Positions 1 through 8,852 of a stretch of 64,000 nucleotides of DNA are shown piece after piece. The stretch's first letter is position 1. Every line of letters starts with the position of its first letter. The position numbers were made by a program, and so were the translations under genes. The notes under the pieces were generated by a model. That model did not search any database. It was not told where the DNA came from and saw only the letters and a list, made by a program, of their open reading frames with translations. The DNA comes from Luteolibacter flavescens (lineage in GTDB: Bacteria > Verrucomicrobiota > Verrucomicrobiia > Verrucomicrobiales > Akkermansiaceae). Location: the NCBI RefSeq assembly GCF_025950085.1, contig NZ_JAPDDS010000018.1:37981-101980 (forward strand). Direction: 5' to 3'.

Positions 1-53
1 TCGATCGCGCCGCGATGGCCGGTGAGGAAGAGGAGGGGGTCAAGGATGCGCAT
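1..53 (-). CDS. 5' end of an unidentified gene running off the left edge
   Basis: An ATG on the minus strand at 53 opens a frame that stays open to the window edge and begins MRILDPLLFLTGHRGAI. Only 17 codons are visible, so the product cannot be named. The start lies 51 bases past the stop of the radical SAM gene on the same strand, which is compatible with co-transcription. A hydrophobic stretch (DPLLFL) is visible, but no domain can be assigned. Confidence 0.45.
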   Translation of the reverse strand, partial: MRILDPLLFLTGHRGAI

Positions 54-104
54 GATTGAATGGAAGGAAATGGTCGCTTCATCTGCAAGCTTCCCGCCGG
101 GTGG

Positions 105-1415
105 CTACCTCCCGCGCACCCTAGCCCGCAGGTGGCCGCGGAAGCGTTTGCTGCGCTGCTCCACGAATTCCGGTGCGTAGAGCCGCCGCGTGAGATCGCG
201 GAAGCCGCCCTTCAATTCATCCACGCTCATGTCGGTGGGGCGGAAGTTGATGTCGAAGAGCGTGCTGCGCTCGGTCGCTTCCTCGGAGAGCAGGCGGCCT
301 TCTTCCGACAGGCGCTTCCACAGCGGCGTGCCGGGGAAGGGCGTGAGATAGGTCACCTGCACGTCGTAGAGCCCGCTTTCCTCCACGAAGCGGAAGACGT
401 GCTCGAAGCTCTCCGGGCCATCGCCATCGAGGCCGAGGATGAAGCAGCCATTCACCGTGATGCCGTGGCGCTGGATGGTCTCCACGGCACGCAGGTAGCG
501 GTCGGTGCGGCGGGCCTTCCAGTTCGACTTCATTTCCACGCCATCCAGCGACTCGTAGCGCGGGCTCTCGAAGCCGATCAGTACCTGGTGGCAGCCGGCG
601 TCGCGCATCATCTTCAGCAGGTCCTCGTCATCGGCGACGGACACGTCGGTCTCGGTGAACCAGCGCAGGCCTTCCTTTTGCAGCGCGGTCATCAGGGCGT
701 GGCCATGGCGCTTGTCAGCGAAAGTATTGTCATCGGCGAATTCCACGAAGGGGCGGCCGAAGAGTTCCTTCAGTCGCCTCACTTCGGCGATTACCTTCCC
801 GACGGGCTTCGTGCGAAATGAAGGCGAAAGTCTCATCGAGGCCGCGCAGAATTCACAGGCATACGGGCAGCCGCGCTGGGTCTGCACGGTGAAGCGCGGG
901 TAGCGGTCCGGGGAGAGCAGGTCGAAGCGCGGCATCGGCGCCTCCTTGAAATCGAAGGGTCCCCTACTACGGGCATCGTAGATCGGCTTCAGTTCGCCCC
1001 GCTCCAGGTCGCGCAGCACCTCAGGCCACACCGGTTCGCCCTCGCCGATCACCACGGAGTCCACGTGCCGGGCCGCCTCCTGCGGCGCGAGCGTGGCATG
1101 CAGCCCGCCGAGGATGACGGGGATGCCCTTTTCGCGAAATCTGGCGGCCATCGCGTAGGCTTCCTTCGAGGTGGCACTCAGGGTCGAGAGGGCGATGGCG
1201 TCGAAGCGGTCCGGCACCTCCGAGATGTCTCGTACTTCCCGGTACTCCGCGCCGATGTGTGGCGGCGACATGCCTGCCAGCGTCAGCAGGCCCAGCGACG
1301 GCAGCGCCTCGATCTCCCGTGCCCGCCGCGCCACGGCGGGAAAGGACAGGCCGAGCTGGAGCAGCTCCGCATCCACGAGCCGCAGCCCGCTCATGGCGAT
1401 GTAGCCGACATTCAT
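105..1415 (-). CDS. B12-binding-domain radical SAM protein
   Basis: A 436-residue protein with the layout of cobalamin-dependent radical SAM enzymes. Residues about 1-140 form an alpha/beta B12-binding-like domain (ILGGLHATLAPQEA, VVIGEGEP). The radical SAM core follows, with the cluster motif CxxxCxxC at Cys183, Cys187 and Cys190 (RGCPYACEFCAA). Radical SAM enzymes cleave S-adenosylmethionine reductively; members with this N-terminal domain are often methyltransferases or cyclases on unreactive carbons. The substrate cannot be read from the sequence or from the neighbours. The start gives a normal N-terminus (MNVGYIAMSGLRL). The 3' neighbour on the same strand is the edge gene. Confidence 0.85.
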   Translation of the reverse strand: MNVGYIAMSGLRLVDAELLQLGLSFPAVARRAREIEALPSLGLLTLAGMSPPHIGAEYREVRDISEVPDRFDAIALSTLSATSKEAYAMAARFREKGIPVILGGLHATLAPQEAARHVDSVVIGEGEPVWPEVLRDLERGELKPIYDARSRGPFDFKEAPMPRFDLLSPDRYPRFTVQTQRGCPYACEFCAASMRLSPSFRTKPVGKVIAEVRRLKELFGRPFVEFADDNTFADKRHGHALMTALQKEGLRWFTETDVSVADDEDLLKMMRDAGCHQVLIGFESPRYESLDGVEMKSNWKARRTDRYLRAVETIQRHGITVNGCFILGLDGDGPESFEHVFRFVEESGLYDVQVTYLTPFPGTPLWKRLSEEGRLLSEEATERSTLFDINFRPTDMSVDELKGGFRDLTRRLYAPEFVEQRSKRFRGHLRARVRGR

Positions 1416-1624
1416 GACACGCGGGCGGGGAAGGGCGGGCGTTTCAGGAGATCCATGGCATCACTCCAGCAGGCGCAGCACACGCGGGGAAATCGAAATC
1501 GCAAGTTGTTTCATCGCGCAGGCCTATGACGTGTGAAGATTGCACGTCGCGGTCCATTTCGCTTGCCCGGTCAAGGGACCGCTTGTTTGGTTGGAGTCGA
1601 TACGACTTCCTCTATCAGCGATCC

Positions 1625-4600
1625 TTGAAACTCGTCCGTCAAAGCCGCCTGCATTTCCGCGAGGGTAACTCCGACAAGGTCTATGAAGTGGACCTCTGTG
1701 AGGCGGGTGTCGGTGAGTTCCTGGTGAATTTCCGCTACGGTCGCCGCGGTGCGACACTGCGCGAGGGGACGAAGACGCCCTTCCCCGAGTCGCGTGCAAA
1801 GGCCGAGCAGATCTTCGAGGCGCTCGTGTCCGAAAAGATCCAGAAGGGCTACAAGGTCGCGGGCGAGTCCGGCCTGCCTGCAGCTTTGCCCTCGGTGTCG
1901 GCTCCCTCCGTTGCATCGGATGATCCGCGACGCGTCGCCATCCGGCGTCGTCTGAAGGACGAGGCCGCAGGAACGGTGACGGGCAAGCCGGGCTGGAAGC
2001 TTTCCCGCGTGCTCTGGCGTGCGGGCGCGTGGATGATGCGTGAGTCCGCCGATGACATCGCCTCCATCGGCACGCGCATGCAGGCTCCCATGGATCTCTG
2101 GTGCGCTGCCTGGGCGATCGGTCGCTGCGGCGAGTCGAAGCACTCGGTCGTCCTCGACATGATGGCGAAGCGCGCAGCCGCAGCCGCCCCGTGGGTGCTC
2201 GCGATGATCGCCGAGGCGAAGGCTTCGCTCACGCCCGAGGAGGAGGATCCCGCCGCGGGATTGCCGGAGGAGGTGGCCGCGAGGTTCCGCTCCGGGGCCG
2301 CGACCGGATTCCGCGAGGTGGTCGAGCAGGAGCTGCGCATCGGCCAGCATGCGGGCCTGCCGTCCGCCCTCATGATCCTCGCCGCCCGCCATGGCTGGGT
2401 GCGGGAGGTGGTCCACGAGCTCGTGCGGCTGCTGCTTGTTGGACGAGGGACGATGCCGTTTTTCCGCCAAGTACTAAAGTCATCGGAGTTCCGTTTTGAT
2501 GCGGAGCTCTACGGCCAGTGCGTCCGCCGCTTTGACACCACGGGGTCCACCGGCCCGATGCCGTGGCGACTGCCAAAGGGCGCGCCGCAGCCTGCCTATA
2601 CCAGCGGCACGCGGAACTACCTGCGCCGCCGCCCGGTGCGTCTTTTCACCGTGGCGGGGGACAGTGGCGATGCCGCGCTTTTCGTCCCGCTCGCGACCGG
2701 CCTGCTGCTGGCCTACGACGATGCCACGGACAAGCCGCAGGAGACCTCCACCTCGACCTACACCTGGGACGTCACCACGCGCCGCAATATCGTGCGGAAG
2801 ACTTGGTACCCGCGCTACAGCTCGTCATTCGCCTTCATCTGGCTGCTGCGCGGTGCGGGTGGAAATGTCGAGCAGACCTACAGCAAGGTCATCTGGCGCT
2901 TCATCGGCGAGAAGCGCGGCGAGGCGCTCACCCGCGAGGAGCCCTACCCCCATCTATGGGACCAGGCACCGGATGCGGTGATGCATCTGCTCCGCCATGC
3001 GCGGACACGCGAGGTGCAGCAATTCGCGCTCCGCATCTGGCGGGCAAATCCCGCTTTCATCGAGGAAGCCGACGTTGGCTTTGTGGCCGACCTGCTCGGC
3101 TCGTGGTTCGCCGAGACCGGTGCGCTCGGCCTGGAGATCGCCCGCGCACGGTGGAATCCCTCCGCGCCCGATCTCCCGCTGCTGCTCGCGATGCTGGAGT
3201 CCTCGCTGGATGAGGCGCGGGTGCAGGGCATCGCGTGGCTGCGGCAGGTGGCGACGGTTGCCGTAGGTGACTCGGCGTTCCTGGCCTCGGCGGCTTTCCT
3301 CAAGCACGAGGATTCTCGCCTCGCCGTGCGCGATCTGCTGCGCGCGACCATCATCCCGGCGGACTCGCGGAAGGAACTCGTGGCTCGCGTGGTCTCCGCG
3401 CTTCTTGCCTTGGAAGAGGAAAGCGAGGCGCTCGCCGGTCCGGCGGTCGATTTCCTCCTGCTGCTTGCGCCGGGTGAAGTTCAGGCGCTGCCACCCTCGC
3501 ATCTCGCCGAACTGGCGTCGCATCCGCTGGAGGCCTGCCAATTGCTCGCGGTGCAGGTGCTGCTGAAATCGACCTCGCCTGCCGGTCTCCCGGAAAGCTT
3601 GCTGCTGGCCGCGGTGTCGTCGGACTTCACCTCCGTGCGGAAGCTCGGCATGGAGCTGTTAGGAAAACTTTCCGATCACGAGCTGGCCTCGCGCACCGAG
3701 GTGCTGGCGGCTTGTGCCGTGTCAAAGCACGCGGAACTGCGCGAAGGCGCCGCTCCGTTGCTCGGCCGCGTCGCCAGCCGCGATCGTGCAGCGGCCCGCG
3801 AACTGGTGCTGCAGTGGTATCCGCTGCTTTTCCGCGAGGAATCCTTCGAAGGCCTGCACGCCTCGGTTCACACGCTGCTTACCGAGTCCTTCGCCAATGA
3901 GCTGGATGCGATCCCTGCGGATTCGTTCCGCCGCATGCTGGAGTCGCGCTACGATCACGGGCAGATGCTCGGCTTCGCGCTGCTTCAGCGGGAGAGCGGG
4001 CCATTCGAGACGCAGGATCTGGTCGCGTGGGCGGTTCATCCGCTGGTCGCCGTGCGCGAGTGGGCGTTTGTTGCGCTGGAGCGCGATGCCGGTCTGCTGC
4101 GCAGCGAGCCGGGACTGGTGCTGCGTTTGTTAGAGAGTCCCTACGAGGATGGCCGCGAACGCGCCTTCGCCTTCTGCCGCCGTGAGATCCGCGATGGCGA
4201 CTGGACGCCGGAATCGCTGGTGGCGGTGTGCGATTCGAATCACCGGCCCGCGCGCGATTTCGGACGCGAGCTGGTGACGCGCCTGTTCCGCGAGGAAGAT
4301 GGGCCGGTCTATCTGCTGCGCTTCAGCCAGCATCCGGCGACGGAGATCCAGCTCTTCGCGACGAATTACCTCGAGCGCCACGCGAGCGGATCCACCGAGC
4401 GCATCGCGGCGCTCGATCTCTACTTCCGCACTGTCCTGTCCCGCATCGGTGCAGGGCGCGTGGCGAAGCAGCGCGTGATGGCTTTCCTCGAGAAGCAGTC
4501 GCTTGCCGATGAAGGCATCGCGCGCCTTGTCGTGCCGCTGCTCGCCCGCCAGTCGGGCACCGTGGCCATCCAGGACAAGGCGGGGATGATCCGCATCCTC

Positions 4601-4678
4601 GATGCGCTCCGCCGCCGCTGGCCGCAGGTCGAGAGCCCGCTGAAACCCCGTCCCGTCCCCGTCCGCGAGCCGTCATGA
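1625..4678 (+). CDS. Retron-associated WGR-domain / ARM (HEAT-like) repeat protein
   Basis: About 1017 residues. The first 80 form a WGR domain (HFREGNSDKVYEVDL, then YGRRGATLREGTKT), a fold seen in PARPs and other nucleic-acid proteins. The rest is a long array of amphipathic helical repeats, many with the D/E-x-x-x-L-R spacing of ARM/HEAT solenoids, and no visible catalytic motif. Its stop overlaps the start of the SWIM-protein gene by four bases (ATGA), so the two are translationally coupled. With the SWIM protein, a structured RNA and a retron reverse transcriptase behind it, it fits the ARM component of what I recall as type XIII retrons; its role there is unproven. The start is uncertain: TTG at 1625 begins exactly at the WGR domain, while an in-frame ATG at 1526 would add 33 unconserved-looking residues. 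Confidence 0.8.
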   Translation: MKLVRQSRLHFREGNSDKVYEVDLCEAGVGEFLVNFRYGRRGATLREGTKTPFPESRAKAEQIFEALVSEKIQKGYKVAGESGLPAALPSVSAPSVASDDPRRVAIRRRLKDEAAGTVTGKPGWKLSRVLWRAGAWMMRESADDIASIGTRMQAPMDLWCAAWAIGRCGESKHSVVLDMMAKRAAAAAPWVLAMIAEAKASLTPEEEDPAAGLPEEVAARFRSGAATGFREVVEQELRIGQHAGLPSALMILAARHGWVREVVHELVRLLLVGRGTMPFFRQVLKSSEFRFDAELYGQCVRRFDTTGSTGPMPWRLPKGAPQPAYTSGTRNYLRRRPVRLFTVAGDSGDAALFVPLATGLLLAYDDATDKPQETSTSTYTWDVTTRRNIVRKTWYPRYSSSFAFIWLLRGAGGNVEQTYSKVIWRFIGEKRGEALTREEPYPHLWDQAPDAVMHLLRHARTREVQQFALRIWRANPAFIEEADVGFVADLLGSWFAETGALGLEIARARWNPSAPDLPLLLAMLESSLDEARVQGIAWLRQVATVAVGDSAFLASAAFLKHEDSRLAVRDLLRATIIPADSRKELVARVVSALLALEEESEALAGPAVDFLLLLAPGEVQALPPSHLAELASHPLEACQLLAVQVLLKSTSPAGLPESLLLAAVSSDFTSVRKLGMELLGKLSDHELASRTEVLAACAVSKHAELREGAAPLLGRVASRDRAAARELVLQWYPLLFREESFEGLHASVHTLLTESFANELDAIPADSFRRMLESRYDHGQMLGFALLQRESGPFETQDLVAWAVHPLVAVREWAFVALERDAGLLRSEPGLVLRLLESPYEDGRERAFAFCRREIRDGDWTPESLVAVCDSNHRPARDFGRELVTRLFREEDGPVYLLRFSQHPATEIQLFATNYLERHASGSTERIAALDLYFRTVLSRIGAGRVAKQRVMAFLEKQSLADEGIARLVVPLLARQSGTVAIQDKAGMIRILDALRRRWPQVESPLKPRPVPVREPS

Positions 4679-6321
4679 TCTTCCAGTATCAATACCGCGG
4701 CTTCTCGCGCGTCGGCTCCACCCCGCGGACGACGGCGATGACCTTCGTCCCAGATGGGGGGCGTCCGCCGATGGCTTTCAATGGCCTGCTGCGCGACAAG
4801 CTGACCTTCCGCGAGGCCATCTGCGCGATGCACCGCGTCGTCACCGGCGACCTGCGCTGGAAGCCGAAGGAGCGAGAGGACTACAAGGCATGGGCCGCCG
4901 CGCAGGAGGAGCTGTGGCTGGCCGAGTTCATGGAGCGCGCCGGCGAGATCAAGGGCCAGGTCGCCACTGCGCGGCAGGAACTCGATGAACTCCGCGCACG
5001 GAAGTGGGAGGTGATGAAGCCCTTCCGCGAGGCGAAGCAGCGCTACTTCGACCACATCTACAAGTGGGAGCGCATGCTGTGGATCGTCCTCGATCCCGTC
5101 ATCACGGTGCATCCGGACCAGGTCTTCTTCGAGTGCTTCAGCCAGGACGAGTCGAGCTACGCGCGGCTGTCCTGCACGCACGATGTCTTTGAGAAGGTCG
5201 GCGACTTTACCTGCGGCACGACGAACATCGACTACTCGGCGCCCTTGTACGACGAGTTCCGCAAGATCCGCGATTACAAGGAGACCGCGCTCGCGATCGA
5301 TCCCGGCGGCTTCGAGGTGAAGACCGGCGAGGACCCCTCGTATCGCGAGGAAAAGATCGACGTCCCGGATTCCTGGGTCCGCGGGTTCCTGCAGGTCAGC
5401 TCGGCGATGACGCTTGATGGCACCGACGTGGAGCTCGATCCGATGGACTTCCACGCGATCTGCTTTCATCTGAAGCGGAAGAAGGAGAAGCACGGCCCGC
5501 GTTCCCTGCGCTTCCGCCTCACTCCGGGCCAGCCGCCGGTGATCGTCGTCGATCCGTGGGGCACGGAGATCGTCTGCCGCCGCTCCTTCCACCATGCGCG
5601 CGAGGCCACGGAGATCCGCCTGTGGGGGCGCCGCCGCCTGCTGGTGCTGGAGGCGATGATCCCGCTCGCACGCCGGGTGAAGGTGAAGCTGTTAGGCTAC
5701 GGCATGCCGTCCTACTGGCAGGTGGACATGGGCGCGCTGAATTTCACGCTGGGCCTCTCCGGCTGGACGGCGAATGACTGGTCGCGTGCCGGTCAATTCG
5801 ACCTCATGGCCCCGCGCACCGCGGTCTCGACCGAGGCGGTGGAGATGGTGCTCGGCGCGCTGAACAAGAGCTGGTTTGCAAGCGACTCGTCGCTCGCCGC
5901 GCAGCTCTCCATGCCGCAGGCCGACGTGCTCGGCGCGCTGGTCGCGGGCACACAGGCCGGGCTGGTGGTAAAGGACCCGGGCGATGACGTGTGGCGTGCC
6001 CGCGCGCTCAGCCGCGAGCCCTTGCCGCTCGATCGCCTGCGCTTCTCGAATGAACGAGAGGCAAAGGCGCGCGAGCTATTCCAACGCGGCTCCGTGAAGG
6101 TGGAAGTCGAGGAGCGCATCGGCGAGCGCCAGATCGCGGGTGTCGTGGACGATGGCAAGGCGCGCTATCCCGTGGAGGCGGTGATCGACTCCGACGAGCG
6201 TCTCGTGCGTGCGAAGTGCTCGTGCAATTTTTTCCAACAGAACCGCCTGCGCATGGGGCCCTGCGAGCATGTCCTCGCGGTCCGCATGGCAAAGGCGCGC
6301 TACCATTTTTCGGCGAAATGA
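4675..6321 (+). CDS. Retron-associated winged-helix + SWIM zinc-finger protein (WHSWIM-like)
   Basis: A 548-residue protein. The C-terminus holds a SWIM zinc-binding motif, CxC...CxH, at Cys515, Cys517, Cys530 and His532. Before it lies a winged-helix-like segment (FASDSSLAAQLSMPQADV, then GTQAGLVVKD). The N-terminal half includes a charged helical region about residues 65-135 and is otherwise unrecognised. SWIM domains bind DNA or proteins, so this is a candidate for the msDNA-binding or effector partner of the retron (inference). The gene starts inside the stop of the upstream WGR/ARM gene (ATGA overlap) and ends 56 bases before the first repeat of the msr-msd RNA. This matches the WHSWIM partner described, as I recall, for type XIII retrons. 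Confidence 0.82.
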   Translation: MIFQYQYRGFSRVGSTPRTTAMTFVPDGGRPPMAFNGLLRDKLTFREAICAMHRVVTGDLRWKPKEREDYKAWAAAQEELWLAEFMERAGEIKGQVATARQELDELRARKWEVMKPFREAKQRYFDHIYKWERMLWIVLDPVITVHPDQVFFECFSQDESSYARLSCTHDVFEKVGDFTCGTTNIDYSAPLYDEFRKIRDYKETALAIDPGGFEVKTGEDPSYREEKIDVPDSWVRGFLQVSSAMTLDGTDVELDPMDFHAICFHLKRKKEKHGPRSLRFRLTPGQPPVIVVDPWGTEIVCRRSFHHAREATEIRLWGRRRLLVLEAMIPLARRVKVKLLGYGMPSYWQVDMGALNFTLGLSGWTANDWSRAGQFDLMAPRTAVSTEAVEMVLGALNKSWFASDSSLAAQLSMPQADVLGALVAGTQAGLVVKDPGDDVWRARALSREPLPLDRLRFSNEREAKARELFQRGSVKVEVEERIGERQIAGVVDDGKARYPVEAVIDSDERLVRAKCSCNFFQQNRLRMGPCEHVLAVRMAKARYHFSAK

Positions 6322-6344
6322 AGACGAGGACCGATGATTTATCT

Positions 6345-6373
6345 TTCGGTGCCGCTCTTCCGCGCCATAGATT
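6345..6373 (+). promoter_or_regulatory. Possible promoter for the retron RNA
   Basis: A TAGATT hexamer at 6368-6373 sits in a locally AT-rich stretch, with a weak -35 candidate (TTCGGT, 6345-6350) 17 bases upstream. It would start transcription near 6379, the first base pair of the predicted a1 repeat. The -35 match is poor, so this is tentative. Read-through from the upstream genes is an alternative. Confidence 0.3.
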
Positions 6374-6377
6374 TATT

Positions 6378-6606
6378 TCGACAGCGGCGGGGGTGTGGAT
6401 CTTGCCATCCGGTCGGCGTATCGCCGTCCATGTTCACAGCCTTGCAACGCTTCACCGGTCAGCTCGTGACTGTGCGGCACTACCCTACCAGTGCGTCAGT
6501 TCCGGTCCGGCTTCCGTGAAGCGAACTGACGCACTGGTAGGGGTGCCGCTTGAGTTGAGCAGCCCGGTCCTCCGAGTTGCACGAAGACGCCGCCCGCCGC
6601 TGTCGA
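6378..6606 (+). ncRNA. Retron msr-msd non-coding RNA
   Basis: This non-coding gap has the anatomy of a retron transcript. A 14-nt repeat (a1, 6378-6391) is exactly complementary to 6593-6606 (a2), 27 bases before the RT start codon. Between them are small msr-type stems: a 5-bp stem 6414-6418/6422-6426 with loop TAT, and a 6-bp stem 6456-6461/6467-6472. A long msd hairpin follows, 6474-6549, with a perfect 20-bp stem 6483-6502/6523-6542. The stem is extended by 7 bp (6474-6480/6543-6549) across a TA bulge, and the apex carries a smaller 5-bp hairpin 6510-6514/6518-6522. The RT would reverse-transcribe the msd part from a priming guanosine near the end of a1; that G cannot be fixed by eye. Exact transcript ends are inferred from a1/a2. 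Confidence 0.8.
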
Positions 6607-6633
6607 TTTCCTCCCGTCGTGCCTGATCCGACC

Positions 6634-8181
6634 ATGTCCGAACGCCAGGAAATCTACGATCGCATCCGCGCCGCCGGCAGCCGTGACAAGGTCATCCTCG
6701 AGGAGATGATCCGGAAGGGCTTTTGGAAGCCCGGCACCGCCGAGACCGCCATCCCGGAGGCCTTGCTCAAGCGCGAGGCGGATCTGGTAGCGGACCTCCG
6801 CTCGCTCACCGCGCAGCAGCGCCGCTATCAGAACCGCGAGGCGGCGCTGAAGGAGATGCGTCGCGAACGCCTCGTCGAATCGCGCCGCAAGCAGAAGGAA
6901 ACGAAGGCGCGCCGCGAGCAGGAGCGCCAGGCCCGTGCCGAGGCATGGGAGCGGCGGAAGAGGGACGAGATCCTCCACCTCGGCGACGATGCCTCCACGG
7001 GTCTCAATCAACTGGAGTCGCGTCACGACCGGCTGGCGCGCCACGGGCTGCCGGACTTTCCAAATCACCGCGCGCTCGCGCAGTCGATGGTGATGGAGGT
7101 GGGCGAGCTGCGCTTCCTCGCCTACGGGCGGAAGGTCGAGAAGATCAGCCACTACCGGCGCTTCCTGATGCCGAAGAAGGCGGGCGGCCATCGCCTGATC
7201 TCTGCACCCATGCCGCGGCTGAAGCGGGCGCAGCACTGTATCCTGGAGCAGATCCTGAACAAGGTGCCGGTGCATGAGGCCGCGCACGGCTTCCTCCGCG
7301 AGCGGTCGATCCTTACGAATGCCTCGCCGCACGTCGGGTCATCGCAGGTGATCAATCTCGACCTGCGCGACTTCTTCCCGAATATCACATGGCCGCGCGT
7401 CTTCGGGCTCTTCCATGCGCTCGGCTATTCGCGCTCGGTCGCGACCATCTTCGCCCAGCTTTGCACGGAGCCGCCGGTCGAGGAGGTGGAGCTGGATGGC
7501 CAGACGTGGCAGGTCGCCACGGGTGTCCGTCATCTGCCGCAGGGAGCGCCGACGAGCCCGGCGATCACGAACCTGCTGTGCCGCCGCTTTGACGCGCGCA
7601 TGGCGGGCATCGCGCGCAAGCACGGCTTTGCCTACACGCGCTATGCTGACGACCTGACCTTTTCCACGAAGTCCGGCGACCGCGATGCCGGGCGCAAGCT
7701 GCTCTGGCAGGTCCGCCGCGTGATCGAGGAGGAGGGCTTCCACCTCCACCCGGACAAGCTGCGCACGCTCGGCAAGGGACGCCGCCATGATGTGACGGGC
7801 CTCACCGTCAACGAGCGCCTGTCCGTGCCGCGCGACGATGTCCGCAAGTTCAAGGCGCTGCTCCATCGCATGGAAAAGACCGGCCCTGTCGGCTGCACAT
7901 GGCGTGGCAGCGGCGACCGCATCCTCGCTCGCGTCGGCGGCTTCGCGAACTATCTCACGATGGTCGATGCCGAGCGCCATGCAGGCCTTCACAAGCGCGC
8001 TATGGCCCTGCTGAAGCGCCACGGCTTCCAGCCGGAAATCCGCCACCCGGCCAAACGCCAGGGGCCACCGCCATTCCCGGTGCCCGGGGCTGCGTCTGCC
8101 GGATCCCCTCCGCCGCTTCCTGGTGCGGATGTCTCGTCCAGCCTATTTGGCAAGATCCGGCGTTGGTTCGGCGGGAAGTAG
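6634..8181 (+). CDS. Retron reverse transcriptase
   Basis: A 515-residue RT with all the key blocks: NLDLRDFFPNI (241-251), LPQGAPTSPAITN (301-313), the catalytic YADD at 337-340, and the retron-type VTGLTVN block at 387-393. A segment AAHGFLRERSILTNA (216-230) resembles the region-X stretch of myxobacterial retron RTs. About 140 basic, helical N-terminal residues precede the RT core, as in the long Mx162-like enzymes. There is no maturase or HNH domain, so a group II intron is unlikely. The ATG at 6634 is preferred to an in-frame ATG at 6577, because the latter lies inside the a2 side of the RNA. It copies the adjacent msr-msd RNA into msDNA. Confidence 0.92.
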   Translation: MSERQEIYDRIRAAGSRDKVILEEMIRKGFWKPGTAETAIPEALLKREADLVADLRSLTAQQRRYQNREAALKEMRRERLVESRRKQKETKARREQERQARAEAWERRKRDEILHLGDDASTGLNQLESRHDRLARHGLPDFPNHRALAQSMVMEVGELRFLAYGRKVEKISHYRRFLMPKKAGGHRLISAPMPRLKRAQHCILEQILNKVPVHEAAHGFLRERSILTNASPHVGSSQVINLDLRDFFPNITWPRVFGLFHALGYSRSVATIFAQLCTEPPVEEVELDGQTWQVATGVRHLPQGAPTSPAITNLLCRRFDARMAGIARKHGFAYTRYADDLTFSTKSGDRDAGRKLLWQVRRVIEEEGFHLHPDKLRTLGKGRRHDVTGLTVNERLSVPRDDVRKFKALLHRMEKTGPVGCTWRGSGDRILARVGGFANYLTMVDAERHAGLHKRAMALLKRHGFQPEIRHPAKRQGPPPFPVPGAASAGSPPPLPGADVSSSLFGKIRRWFGGK

Positions 8182-8201
8182 GCCGGGGAATCGGGAGCCT
8201 T

Positions 8202-8720
8202 TCAGTTCGTCGTCTGGCTGGCCAGGATCGACTTCATCAGATCGTCTCCTTTCACCTTCGAGGGATCGGACGTGACTGCCATCGATTCCACGATCACCAC
8301 CTTCTTGGGAAGTCTCGCGAAGAGGGACTGGCAGTATTGCAAACCGTGCTTGGCACCCGGGCCGTAGTCGTGAAGTTGCTCGGTCACCTGCACTCCCCGG
8401 TAAGACCACTGCGTTCTCCGGGTCATCTTGCCGCCACGGCGTTCGGTGCCGCCGGTGAATCCCCCGACGAATGAGTCGAACTCGTGCTCAGGATGCAGTG
8501 GCGTGAAGAAAGAGACCTGGGAGAGAACCTTGCTGTCTCTGTTCTGATAGAGAGGGCGTGCCTTCTTCCCGTCTTCCACCCGCACATGCTTTCCCGTGGA
8601 GCGCGCGGCGGCATCCGTCACGGCGAAGTCAGCACCGGTCATCGAAAGGGGCGTGCAGGACGCGAACAAGGCTCCGCATGCGGTGGCAAGTGCCAGCCTC
8701 CAAAACCGGTAACAAATCAT
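8202..8720 (-). CDS. Hypothetical lipoprotein
   Basis: A 172-residue protein beginning MICYRFWRLALATACG, with a lipobox ending in Cys22 (LFASC). It is therefore predicted to be a lipid-anchored envelope protein. The rest (HPEHEFDSFVGGFTGGTERR, later KKVVIVESMAVTSDPSKV) matches no family I recognise. It converges on the retron operon with 20 bases between stops and is divergent from ileS. The same reading frame continues open antisense through ileS, but that extension is spurious. Confidence 0.65.
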   Translation of the reverse strand: MICYRFWRLALATACGALFASCTPLSMTGADFAVTDAAARSTGKHVRVEDGKKARPLYQNRDSKVLSQVSFFTPLHPEHEFDSFVGGFTGGTERRGGKMTRRTQWSYRGVQVTEQLHDYGPGAKHGLQYCQSLFARLPKKVVIVESMAVTSDPSKVKGDDLMKSILASQTTN

Positions 8721-8810
8721 GGGGATGTCCCTAGATTTCAGCTCCGGCTTGTCAAATAAACGTAAGATTTCTCCCCGTTTTCCCTGATTTTCAATCTCCT
8801 GCGCCGGTAG

Positions 8811-8839
8811 TTGACCCCTTGGAGGGGCGTTGCTAGCTT
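8811..8839 (+). promoter_or_regulatory. Promoter upstream of ileS
   Basis: TTGACC (8811-8816) and TAGCTT (8834-8839) are separated by 17 bases, a good sigma-70 arrangement. The ileS ATG follows 13 bases later, giving a very short or leaderless 5' end. No T-box is present. Confidence 0.45.
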
Positions 8840-8852
8840 CCGCGCCCGCAAA

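Noticed and set aside
6634..8181. RT as a diversity-generating retroelement or group II intron protein.
   Set aside because: No template/variable repeat pair or Avd-like partner next to it, no maturase/HNH domain and no intron domain V; retron motifs and a1/a2 repeats instead.
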